The position numbers were made by a program, and so were the translations under genes. DNA of 64,000 nucleotides from contig NC_135158.1 of NCBI RefSeq assembly GCF_050948215.1, positions 1,777,822 through 1,841,821 on the forward strand, read 5' to 3'. This stretch comes from Halictus rubicundus. Lineage: Eukaryota > Arthropoda > Insecta > Hymenoptera > Halictidae. The notes beneath the pieces were generated by a model that did not search any database, was not told the origin of the DNA, and worked only from the letters and a program-made list of their open reading frames with translations. Numbering within the stretch: the first letter of the stretch is position 1; the number at the start of each line of letters is the position of its first letter. Positions 53,801 to 59,655 of this stretch are shown here, piece after piece.

Positions 53801-54398
53801 CGAATCCCGTCGTTTGAAAAGTTTTTTTCCATACATCATCTTTATTTTTTCAATTTCTTATATGGTTCATTCATGTGATTTTAACAATATTTTTTTAATG
53901 TTTTAAAAATATTGAGGTAACATTTTTAATTAACTTTTATTTATAGTACTCCGATTTTACTTCGAATTTAATGATATTATTTTCTTGGATTAGGCAATAA
54001 ATTAATATTTATATTATTGTGGCGTTATTGCGGGCAGTTTTGACCATCTTAATCGGCTGGGCCCTTTGAACAAAATCCAAAACATTACTCCAAAAAGTGT
54101 CCGATTTCGCATAGAATATTCCAAATAGAGATTCTGACGTTCCATGCTAACAATCAAAATTGCGAATTTTGATATTTAACAATCAATTGATGACCATGGC
54201 TAACATTAAAAATAAAGTAATAAATAGAATACTTTACTTTCATAACTTTTTACCAACTTATATACTTACTGCAAACAACTCCAGATATTTTCTTAGCGCT
54301 CCAACGGAATCATCTTCTTTTGGAGAGAAAATCAAGCAGGTACTTTTGGCAGAATCTCTGCCTTCTTTAATGTAATTGCCTCCATGTATTAGCGTTGG
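32733..54398 (-). CDS. PAH: Phenylalanine 4-hydroxylase, seven exons (5' exon not found)
   Basis: Joining 54398-54270, 51650-51496, 50189-50007, 39628-39432, 38961-38699, 38625-38396 and 32892-32733 gives 1,317 nt, in frame throughout, 438 residues ending KKLK and TAA. All junctions have GT donors and AG acceptors. The enzyme is the cytosolic iron- and tetrahydrobiopterin-dependent oxygenase that turns phenylalanine into tyrosine, feeding cuticle and melanin synthesis in insects. An N-terminal ACT regulatory domain (CLIFSPKE.. to LHIESRS) precedes the catalytic domain (VPWFP onward) with iron ligands in CHEVLGH and FTVEYG, and a C-terminal helix for tetramer formation. Motifs DEYIEKLAT and KAYGAGLLSSFGELKYCLSG fit PAH rather than tryptophan or tyrosine hydroxylase. 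Vertebrate PAH is about 450 residues, so only a short first exon with the start codon is missing; I could not find it upstream. The introns are filled with transposons. Confidence 0.9.
32893..35041. other. PAH intron 6, right part: no gene recognised
   Basis: AT-rich intronic DNA. A word CCGCTGTCGCTG.ACGA..CCCA at 33479-33510 recurs at about 36885-36915, so short dispersed repeats are present. A GC-richer stretch from 34440 to 34980 with GGCACCGACACACAA and AGTATAAATCGG words may be LTR or gag sequence of the BEL relic that follows. No paired LTR is evident. Confidence 0.3.
35042..35870 (+). pseudogene. BEL/Pao pol, internally deleted
   Basis: The frame at 35083 reads KLLLGQDNWSLIVTREL, then LLGWVLHGT, the peptidase A17-like region of BEL/Pao polyproteins, followed by LDELVKFYFQLDDFGVRVDA at the entry to RT. 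It then jumps within a few residues to ILREQVPTEEVLY and, in a second frame, EIEHSVNSRPLS, which belong to the late part of integrase. RT, RNase H and most of integrase are deleted at about 35400. VARVRTPLGDFIRP near 35800 closes pol. The element lies in PAH intron 6 on the strand opposite to PAH. Confidence 0.75.
35871..37590. other. PAH intron 6, middle part
   Basis: No gene is recognised. Right after the BEL relic a purine stretch GAGGGTGAGGA (35889-35899) followed by TGTTGCGG and, later, AATAAAGCTAAG (about 36121) could be a polypurine tract and 3' LTR, but no second LTR confirms it. At 36670 ACAGGGTGAGTTACC resembles the start of the repeat at 986. Confidence 0.3.
37599..38156. mobile_element. 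hAT-type MITE in PAH intron 6
   Basis: The 558-bp unit starts TAGTGATGGGCAC and ends GTGCCCATCACTG (inverted ends extending through CTATCGACTAAA). A perfect 8-bp target duplication GTACAGAC lies on both sides (37591-37598, 38157-38164). CAGTG.TGGGC ends and 8-bp duplications are hallmarks of the hAT superfamily. The inside is made of repeated AGTCGATAGTT and CAGTCGACTGA words without a transposase. It ends 240 bp from exon 6. Confidence 0.9.
38396..38625 (-). CDS. PAH: PAH exon 6
   Basis: The exon starts after TATTAG, in frame, with CFWFTVEYGLCRQNGELKAY, continues GAGLLSSFGELKYCLSG and VYFVAEDFEDAKHKM, and ends at a GTAATG donor. The glutamate of FTVEYG is the third iron ligand of the aromatic amino acid hydroxylases. 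CFWFT after KLAT is the usual insect form. Confidence 0.92.
38699..38961 (-). CDS. PAH: PAH exon 5
   Basis: After acceptor TTTACAG it reads CTGFTLRPVAGLLSSRDFLN, then GLAFRVFHSTQYIRHHSKP, YTPEPDVCHEVLGHVPLFAD and ASLGVPDEYIEKLAT, and ends at GTAATA. The two histidines of CHEVLGH are the first two iron ligands. The 73-bp intron to exon 6 is the shortest in the gene. Confidence 0.93.
38962..39431. other. PAH intron between exons 4 and 5
   Basis: 470 bp of AT-rich intron. No repeat, RNA or frame of note is visible. Confidence 0.7.
39432..39628 (-). CDS. PAH: PAH exon 4
   Basis: After acceptor TTTTAG it reads GQPIPRVEYTKEEIETWGVV, then NLTKLYPKYACKEHNHNFPL and REDNIPQLQDISNFLK, ending at donor GTACTA. 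The codon shared with exon 3 gives histidine (YNYRHGQP). It forms the first part of the catalytic domain, including pterin-contact regions. Confidence 0.92.
39629..40189. other. Upstream region of the nested gene
   Basis: Intronic DNA of PAH. A plus-strand frame 39837-40163 (108 residues) with a GC-rich centre around 39940-40080 ends shortly before the nested gene. It shows no family motif and could be 5' untranslated sequence, a further exon or chance. Confidence 0.3.
40190..40565 (+). CDS. Small two-exon gene nested in a PAH intron
   Basis: Exon 1 (40190-40390, 67 codons) starts ATGATGAATGAATTTTATG and ends at CTAAAG|GTAACT. Exon 2 (40446-40565) follows a pyrimidine-rich stretch and TATCAG. 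Both junctions are phase 0, and the join gives 106 residues with a stop TAA. AATAAA overlaps the stop region (AAATAAAAGG). The intron is 55 bp and AT-rich. The protein has a hydrophobic middle (TELLVGVSWFIS) and a C-terminal part beginning TLEPFYDFHTIDLQ; no family is recognised and no second copy is seen in the window. It runs opposite to PAH within its 10.4-kb intron. It could be a real small gene, the end of a larger one with 5' exons to the left, or a domesticated relic. Codons are not repetitive. Confidence 0.5.
40592..40998 (+). mobile_element. Probable solo LTR
   Basis: The 407-bp GC-richer block starts TGTAGCGACC and ends TCTCTACA (inverted TGTAG/CTACA ends). It carries GGAATAAAGTAG near its right end, as does the solo LTR at 1543-2095. 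A clear target duplication was not found, so one end may be off by a few bases. It begins 27 bp after the nested gene stop. Confidence 0.5.
41443..41819 (+). mobile_element. Solo LTR with AGAC target duplication
   Basis: The 377-bp block starts TGTGGCGGCGAC and ends CCTCCGCA, with AGAC on both sides (41439-41442, 41820-41823). It includes a CGAAATAAAGAC polyadenylation signal at about 41742. TG...CA ends and a 4-bp duplication identify a solo LTR, probably gypsy-type. Its family is otherwise unknown. Confidence 0.75.
42110..42350. repeat. ATTCG-rich inverted repeat
   Basis: Words TTCGAATAA, TTATTCGAA and CGAATAAAGATAA alternate in both orientations, so the segment can fold on itself (AACGATGAAAGATAAAAAAA against TTTTTTCATCTTTTATC). 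Similar words occur at 31170-31340. It is probably a small palindromic element. Confidence 0.5.
42351..44217. other. PAH intron 3, repeats only
   Basis: The stretch holds a repeat X fragment (42518-42580), the inverted copy of the 28820 repeat (about 42810-43130), a run of 15 C (43398-43412) and the intact inverted copy of repeat X (43797-44200). No gene is visible. Sequence 43270-43570 is richer in GC and may be LTR-derived. Confidence 0.45.
43797..44200 (-). repeat. Repeat X, uninterrupted copy
   Basis: The reverse complement of 28053-28322 followed by that of 26081-26346, joined without the 1.7-kb copy C. At the join (about 44075) the sequence GTTCCAACATTTATTGTTCGTC gives the state before insertion of copy C. 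Confidence 0.75.
44220..44702. mobile_element. Palindromic MITE with GCACAGTG ends
   Basis: Inverted arms of about 125 bp start GCCGCACAGTGGGCAATTTG (44221) and end CAAATTGCCCACTGTGCG. They include CGGATTCAAAATCAA and GGTAGAGCGATGAAATTTTT. The loop has no transposase. The GCACAGTG end recurs in other elements at 45.35, 46.88, 48.82 and 58.57 kb. A target duplication is not clear. Confidence 0.7.
44703..45789. other. PAH intron 3: mixed repeats
   Basis: 44775-45130 is a GC-richer block with GGACGCA...TTTGCA words in repeated form and no recognisable protein on either strand. 45140-45376 matches parts of 46876-48038, partly inverted, and ends CACCACTGTGTGGC. 45370-45450 (GGCGATTCAGGTAGTTGTAC) recurs at 60520 and inverted at 48780. 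Confidence 0.4.
45790..46570. other. GC-rich island inside PAH intron 3
   Basis: A sharp change from AT-rich DNA to about 780 bp of clearly higher GC (GCGCCTACGCGCCGGCAGC at the start, CGCGCGCGGCGCGCCC near the end). Frames on both strands stay open for up to 156 codons but show no family motif, as expected by chance in GC-rich DNA. It may be LTR or leader sequence of an unrecognised retroelement. Confidence 0.4.
46571..46875. repeat. GC-rich repeat shared with 59690-59925
   Basis: GAGAGGC.CTCAAGATGCTCG, AGTGCCGCGCACCA, CTACCAGAACCCCAG and CCTGAGGATCCTATG occur in the same order in both places. The 59.7-kb copy forms the left end of the composite inverted-repeat element there. Confidence 0.65.
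46876..48038. mobile_element. GCACAGTG element, longer copy
   Basis: Starts CGCCGCACAGTGGTGCCAA and ends TTTGGCACCACTGTGCGCC, about 1.16 kb with short inverted ends. The inside is AT-rich and itself contains inverted words (GTTGATATTTAAACTTAAATTGCGG at 47700 and its complement near 47370), so it is partly a palindrome. No transposase. A shorter relative lies at 48818-49328. Confidence 0.65.
48039..48817. repeat. Repeat block shared with 52.6 kb and 61.3 kb
   Basis: 48140-48300 (AAAGACGTGTAAAAAAACGTG, GAGCTTATAGTGAAAACATA) recurs at 52670-52820 and, in part, inverted at 60300. 48430-48780 (GTAGTCCCAATGTATTGGCTT, GTGCGTCCTTTGCTAATT, CCTGCCAGGGAACCTTCC) recurs at 61265-61640. No gene is visible. 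Confidence 0.6.
48818..49328. mobile_element. GCACAGTG element, shorter copy
   Basis: A 511-bp unit starting CGCCGCACAGCGGTGCCGAG and ending ATGGCACCACTGTGCG, sharing internal words (GCCTAATAGTG, GTTGATATTTAAACTTAAAT) with 46876-48038. It looks like an internally deleted form of the same family. Confidence 0.65.
49329..50006. other. PAH intron 3, right end
   Basis: AT-rich. 49600-49850 contains AAACTCATTTTCATCTG and ACTACAACATATCCAAATTTG, related to the outer arms of the nested element at 52.55-54.12 kb. No gene is recognised. Confidence 0.4.
50007..50189 (-). CDS. PAH: PAH exon 3
   Basis: After acceptor TTTTACAG it reads NHKDNVETVPWFPQRIRDLD, then FANQILSYGAELDSDHPGF and YRQRRKYFADIAYNYR, ending at donor GTAAGT. 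VPWFP marks the start of the catalytic domain. It is separated from exon 4 by a 10.4-kb intron packed with transposons. Confidence 0.93.
50190..50719. other. PAH intron 2, right part
   Basis: AT-rich intron without recognised repeats or frames of note. Confidence 0.5.
50720..51418. mobile_element. TA-flanked palindromic MITE in PAH intron 2
   Basis: The 699-bp unit starts CAGTGAATCCGCGTTTTATG and ends TAAATCGAAAATTCACTG, with TA on both sides (50718-50719, 51419-51420). Its two halves are reverse complements over nearly their whole length (AAACGTAGCAAAGGACAGCG against CGCTGTCCTTTTCTACGTTC; ATGATACCAAA near the centre). TA duplications fit Tc1/mariner-type transposons. The related long element at 56572-58580 shares the same arms. 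Confidence 0.8.
51496..51650 (-). CDS. PAH: PAH exon 2 (ACT domain, second half)
   Basis: After acceptor TTTTCAG it reads KSGVNLLHIESRSSLRCADV, then YEFMVECAPGGNLDAVVETL and IISR, ending at donor GTCATT. LLHIESR and YEFMVEC are the conserved ACT-domain strands that bind phenylalanine allosterically in PAH. A palindromic MITE ends only 77 bp inside the next intron. Confidence 0.9.
51651..52552. other. PAH intron 1, right part
   Basis: No gene is recognised. At 52060 GAACACCCTGTATACG resembles the reversed end of the ACAGGGTG repeats. Confidence 0.4.
53111..54065. mobile_element. Inner inverted-repeat element
   Basis: The 955-bp unit starts AGGGCCTAGCCGATTAAGAT, GGTCAAAACTGCCC, and ends with the reverse complement GGGCAGTTTTGACCATCTTA, ATCGGCTGGGCCCT (34-35 bp, one mismatch). 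It carries a tRNA-like sequence at 53750-53815. It sits exactly in the right arm of the outer element. A related end occurs at 30631. Confidence 0.75.
53750..53815 (+). other. tRNA-like sequence within inner element
   Basis: GGTTGGCACATCGGTTTAGGC (A-box region) and CTGGGGTTCGAATCCCGTC (T-arm with a perfect B-box) have tRNA-like spacing, and an oligo-T run follows at 53821. The anticodon arm is not convincing. It may be the RNA polymerase III promoter of a SINE or of a tRNA-derived segment captured by the transposon. Confidence 0.45.
54270..54398 (-). CDS. PAH: PAH upstream coding exon (ACT domain, first half)
   Basis: The exon is 129 bp with phase 0 at both ends. It reads GGNYIKEGRDSAKSTCLIFS, then PKEDDSVGALRKYLELFA, and ends at donor GTAAGT. 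IFSPKED..GAL.K.L..F is the start of the ACT regulatory domain. The acceptor is taken as AAAG at 54399-54402; a slightly different start is possible. No initiation codon belongs to this exon, so at least one further exon lies upstream. Confidence 0.8.
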
Positions 54399-56333
54399 CT
54401 TTAAAAATTAACAAAACATTGATTATTTGATTAATTGTTCCTTAATTAACTTATTTCTTATTTATCGTTAGTTAAATTTTAAGTTAGATTTTCATTCTGC
54501 AGCTAGTGTTCTTCTGCTTTCTTTTTAATATTTTCGTAATTATTTTATTTTGTGATTCGCTTAGTGACCCCTTTATCTACATATTGTAGTACGCCTTCGT
54601 TTAATGTAGTTCATAAAGTGTTGAGTTATGTTTTACATATTTTCAGAATTTTTTAATTTAATTAAATGAAGAAAATTTTGGAAAACCCGTAAACCTGATT
54701 TTTCCTTATAAGCACTACCTCGACCAAAATAAAAGATTAAAACATCGTGCAAAATTTTCTGTTGATAAACTATCGAATGGTACATCGATTGTTTAATTTC
54801 CTTCGAGGATGTATTTTATCTTCTCAGCCGAATATACTCTTCGAATAATAGAAACGGAAGATATTTCAACCTTATTGTGTAATATTTTTTTGGTTCCTAT
54901 TATTTTAGAATTTTGTCTGAATTGTTATATTCGTCCAGATAGTTGGTCGATTATTTAAGTTGATATTAAACTATCATAATTCGAAATTAGATTAAATTAA
55001 ATTTGAATTTCAACATAAAAGTAAATTCGCAATCGATATGAAATTTTAATGAATAAACTAACAAATATGAATTTAAAGTAAACTAACATTATACTGTTTT
55101 TAATTTAACACAAAGAATAAAAACAGCATAGTAAATAATATAGTTAACGAAACTGGAAAAATGTTATCATAGTGATTAACACATAACCTATAACCCTTCT
55201 GCATCCCTCAATCGTAATAAAATTTAATTTTCCCCAATATATTGCAGTAAAAATTAATCATCTATATTGTATACCCAAATCGACGTGGCAGTCAATGTGT
55301 TAATAAAATAAAACAAGTTTTATTGAAAATCCTTACATCCAACATTGCTAACGAGGTCACGATAATTACACAGAAATTGATAAAAACGAACTCAATCGTT
55401 TTACACAAACGTCTTATTACTAGTGAGGAGGTTTATAGAAACTACTCTCCATTAACGCGTATCGCATCCGTTTTATACAGACCGAAGCAATCCCCCCTCC
55501 CTTCGTCCTCACTTTGTTACATTTTTCTTAAACAGATCGAAAAAAACGGGACTGCTTACACAAATTTTACCCAGTGATCAATTATAGAATTTCTCGTGGA
55601 TGTTCGGCGCGGAAAGAACCGCTATGCCGCCTATCATCCAATTGTTTTCTTATAAAAATGCTCATGAGTACGATAAACATAAACATCTTACAAATATCGA
55701 GCGTAATTTTCGAAGGATTTGCATCATGCTAATGAAATCCAGCTGTTTGGATGTCAAGGTCGATTTCACCGAACAAAAGTGTTATTGGCCCGACTCATAG
55801 TGAATGTACAACAGTGTGTTTGGGTCAGCTTATTCAGAGAAATATCTATGCATCGTCTATACATTATTCGACCGAATTTGAGGAGTAAATTCTATTCGTC
55901 GTAGTGACGTAGTACTTATGTAATTGCATTATGAAATTACCATATTACTGATGATGTAAGTCGTAGTCAGATCTATTCATTTTTACCACTTAGTTATGAC
56001 AGATAAAGAATATCGACCTTTATCTTTTATTATTATGCAGATACTAAGAATTATAGATGTAACTTATAATTAGACATTGGAAAAAAATTTTAAATAACAC
56101 ATTTTTAATTTTGTTTTTCGACGAAACTTCTTCCCCAAATAATAATATTTAGCATTTTTTCAGAGCATAACATGTAAATTAATTCAATACCTATATTAGG
56201 ACAAGTCATTTCAACAACATTGTGTTACAGATGCAAACTTGGATTTAACTAGCTAGCTGTTGCGACCTCTTTGAAAAATGTGTACCTAAATTCAATTTAG
56301 TAAATTGCGTCGCGAAAATTAACCAGTTAGCTA
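54399..56333. other. Upstream of PAH exon: no gene recognised
   Basis: AT-rich DNA in which the missing first PAH exon and promoter should lie. 54640-54830 is a copy of the AT-rich repeat also at 25.2-25.6 kb and 59.4-59.66 kb. Frames at 55323-55577 and 55600-55800 have no family motif and are probably chance. Confidence 0.35.
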
Positions 56334-56401
56334 TTTTGACGAGTATACTCGTCATAATACAAAATATTGCCATTTCTTCATGACGAGTATACTCGTCAAA
56401 A
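56334..56401. repeat. 68-bp double hairpin
   Basis: TTTTGACGAGTATACTCGTC begins the unit, and its reverse complement GACGAGTATACTCGTCAAAA ends it. The core GACGAGTATACTCGTC is itself a perfect palindrome, so each half can also fold alone. Confidence 0.75.
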
Positions 56402-56571
56402 CACTTTTGGGAATAAAAACAAAACCGTACATGATGAAATTTTTTAAAAATCAGCTGCTTAATCAATGCAGTATTTATCATTGCAGTATTAATCAATACT
56501 GTATTTTGAAAAAAGTTAAGATTAATTTTGTATGTTTTTCAGTCAAACAAATGCAAAAATAATTATGTATG

Positions 56572-58580
56572 TACAGTTAATTTCCGATATAAGTCAGTTT
56601 CGCGGTTCTGGCGAGTGACATTTGGACGAAATCTGAGGTTCTCGCGGAACGTTGCATTTTATATTTCACAGTGCATACTGGAAACGTCAATTGTCACTAT
56701 CCGTTCATATGTCATAAACATGTGACAAATTGGCAGATAGTGACAAGAAGACTGGGAAAATGTCTTTCTCTGATACAATGTTGCATGTATTTAGAAACGC
56801 ACAGCGATGCTCGAGAGCCGTCGCCGGCGAGGAGTGTAACATAACACGGGTATATCGGAGTGAGACTAGAAGACCACTACTAATTCAATTACAAAACTTC
56901 TTTATTTTTCATTACTTTTTTGTGAGACTTTCACCAACATATCCGTGGCATTTTTCTGATTAAAATGCAACCAAGTTTGATATAATTCCGATGATATTTA
57001 CTTGTGTAATGAGCGATGAAAGTTACTCTCTATTACAATTATAGTAACGGAAAATTAGTGTAAATATGATCCGAATGATATCGTATTTGGTATCATTTTT
57101 ATCATAAAAATTCCACATATACAGGGTGGCCCACATAACCCTTAACAGCTTAATATCTCGAAAACTATGCCATCGATTTTAAAGTTCTTGATATTACATA
57201 AGCCTTTCTAATTACATAAGCATGAAGTGGTGCCCCCCTTTCCCTTTAAAGGGGGCCGGGGTACCTTTATAATTTTAAATGGAACCCCCTATAAAACGTT
57301 ACATATTTCGATTCTACAGGAAAAAACAAATAAATTTTGTCAGAAACATTTTTTTGTCAGATACTTCCATGGTGAGATATGTCGCGAAGGTGTACAAATC
57401 TGCCGGACTGTTTTTGTTATATTCATGATGAAATTATTTTAAAATCAAAACAAGGAATACAATTCCAGCATTAATCTTTCATCAAGATGTTTCAACAATG
57501 GAAAAACGTTACAAAGGAAAAAACTTATGTGCGATGCTTGCTGATTACTGCTGGACACTTATTATTGAAAATCGGTATACCAGGAACAAGCGTCAAGCAA
57601 GGCGAAAATATTTTTAATTTGTTTACATCAGAAATAGGTAAGTTTTGTATTAAATTTTACGTTATTAAGCATTTCTACAATGAAATGTGAATATAACTCG
57701 TATTTTTATAATCTTTTGTAATGATTGGCATCCAAAAAGACAAAAAAAAATGTATGTAATTAAGCATAGTAAGCAAAGACATACTTGAGTGGTACCAACG
57801 TCGACTACGCATAGCGACGGCCCTGGCGAGTCGAGAAAAGGCTGCAATGGCCGTCTGGCGCGAACGCATCGCGCACACGCTGTCAATTAATATTTTCTGA
57901 ACCTTCTCGTATATTAAGGGAACCAAATACTTTTCGTGAATGGTTACTTTACCAGAAATGTCTGTAGAATGCATTCCTGTATAGTAAATTCCTGCTAGAT
58001 AAAGGATTTTTCACATAAATACAAAAATAGAGCGTACAAAGTACCCGCGTCGGCACATTTTCAAACTGTAACAACCATTTACAACTATTGGGAAGTACAT
58101 AAAAATATAATTGACTATATGAATATGTAGCGGAGAGTCCCCTCTATCTCTTGTCTCGAATTTGAACTTTCTCGCGTGTTTAGTTTTTGCGTACCACGTC
58201 ATTTTGTATCAAAATCGGGCATTTTTACAAAAACCAAAATTTTTCGAAAACGTTGCGTGATGGAGCAATTCTGCTTTCATATTTGGTTTTAGGATGACAA
58301 TGTGTATAAGAATCACCCAACTGGTACTGCAAAACTCGAAAAAAGTTTGATTTTGTTGGACAGTGTAATCGTTCATTACACAAGTAAATATCATCGGAAT
58401 TATATCATAATAGGAATTGTATCATTATCATTAGGAAAATGCCACGAATATGTTGGTGAAAGTCCCATAAAAAAATAATGGAAAATAAAGAAGTTTTGTT
58501 ATTGGATTAATAGTGGTCTTCTGGTCTCACACCGATATATGTACCTGACCGTGTTATGTTACACTCTTCGGCGGCGGCGC
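56572..58580 (+). mobile_element. Long-arm DNA transposon with internal region
   Basis: The left end TACAGTTAATTTCCGATATA resembles the arm of the MITE at 50720. The left arm (about 56790-57115: GATGCTCGAGAGCC, GAGTGTAACATAACACGG, CATTTTTCTGATTAAAATG) matches the reverse complement of about 58365-58575. The interior 57290-58360 holds a frame QQWKNVTKEKTYVRCLLITA and overlapping KRYKGK-type frame that also occurs at 29528-30490. A piece of the ACAGGGTG repeat (57121-57280) is inserted in it. The right end stops at GCGCACAGTG (58573), before the expected CAGTGAA-type end. It may be the family that mobilised the 50.7-kb MITE; the internal frame is too short to name. Confidence 0.6.
57121..57280. 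repeat. ACAGGGTGGCCC repeat, second copy
   Basis: The same sequence as 986-1156, including CTCGAAAACTATGCCATCGA and GGGGGCCGGGGTACCTTTAT. Here it is inserted next to the left arm of the transposon at 56572. Confidence 0.7.
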
Positions 58581-59655
58581 ACAGTGATCTAAAACGCGAA
58601 ATTTAGTGACATTTTGCCAAAAAATCAACTGTCTCATATTGATTTATGTTGAATGCTCATTGCTTTCTAAATATCCATCAACCTTCAAAATGAAAAAATT
58701 AATAAAATTTAATAAATACTATTATTGTAATAAACGGTTAAAGTTGGAAGTTTTGAAGATAGCCTTTCTCGTGGAAAAAATTGTTTTTCTTCTTTGAGAT
58801 GCCCTGACGATCCTTTTTAATATTTTCCTTCCAATTTTTTTAAAATGAAAGGTTTATCTTTAAGCTGAAAATTACCATTGTCGATTAGAAATTTCTATTC
58901 ATAATGTATGTGTATTCACATGTTATGTCAAATGCAATATAGAAAATTTTCAAAATTCTTAAGACTTCGCAAGGAATATCTTCTGTATCATACGAGATCA
59001 TAGAATTTTACAAAATGGAGTATTTTCAGCATACTTTGTTCTATACAATCATGTAAGAATTATTTCCCATCTCGTCCCATATCACAAGTTATTATTGTTT
59101 AAAGTCGCCCGCGTCCGTGCGGTTATGCACATAGGTTCTCGGATACCGCAGTATACTTTGTCGTCGGCTAACTCAGAAGTCTAGGCGACGTATAACCCGT
59201 TTTCACTGTACTTGCACGGGCATGAAAAATGAAAAATAGTGATTTTTGTCTTTTTTAACTATGTGCTTCCACGTTGGAAAATCTAAAAAATTATATGTTA
59301 AAAATCATAACGAGATGCTAAAGCTGTGAAAATATAAAGTTAGTATCTTATAACTTTTACAAGAAATCGGCATTTCAAAATTTCATTATTTTTTAAAATT
59401 CGGTGTCGAAGTTAAAACTTCTGAAAAAATTCATAGATGTGCATTCTAATAGTTAAAATATGTCTGATTTTTTTCAGAATTTTCGATTAAAGAGAATAAG
59501 AGAAATTACGGAAAAACCTGATTTTCTTAATCATCCCATTACTACTCCCTCATATCGACATGTATGGTTGAAAATTAGCACAAAGTATTTTCTGTGGATA
59601 AGATATTGAATGGCCTATTGCAAATTCAATTTGGTTCGAGGTCATCTTTGACCTC
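58581..59655. other. AT-rich DNA, dispersed repeat
   Basis: No gene is recognised. 59395-59655 (CTGATTTTTTTCAGAATTTTC, AAAAACCTGATTTTC) is a copy of the repeat also seen at 25.2-25.6 kb and 54.64-54.83 kb. Confidence 0.45.

Larger units (their letters stand above)
52553..54125. mobile_element. Inverted-repeat element carrying a second one
   Basis: Outer arms: 52555-52700 (TTCCACGTGAAATCGAACAC, TTTGGAGTAATGTTTCGGAT, AGTCTTTAGTGACGTATGAA) match the reverse complement of 53045-53108 plus 54066-54120. The right arm is split by an inner unit at 53111-54065. Inside the outer element 52700-52980 shares GACGTGTAAA.AAACGTGTCAC and GAGGATATAGC.CCAAGTGTTCC with 48.1-48.4 kb and 60.06 kb. No transposase is visible. 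Confidence 0.7.

Noticed and set aside
55323..55904. First coding exon of PAH among the frames at 55.3-55.9 kb
   Set aside because: These frames are on the plus strand, and on the minus strand no start codon followed by a donor in the needed phase with a PAH-like N-terminus could be recognised.
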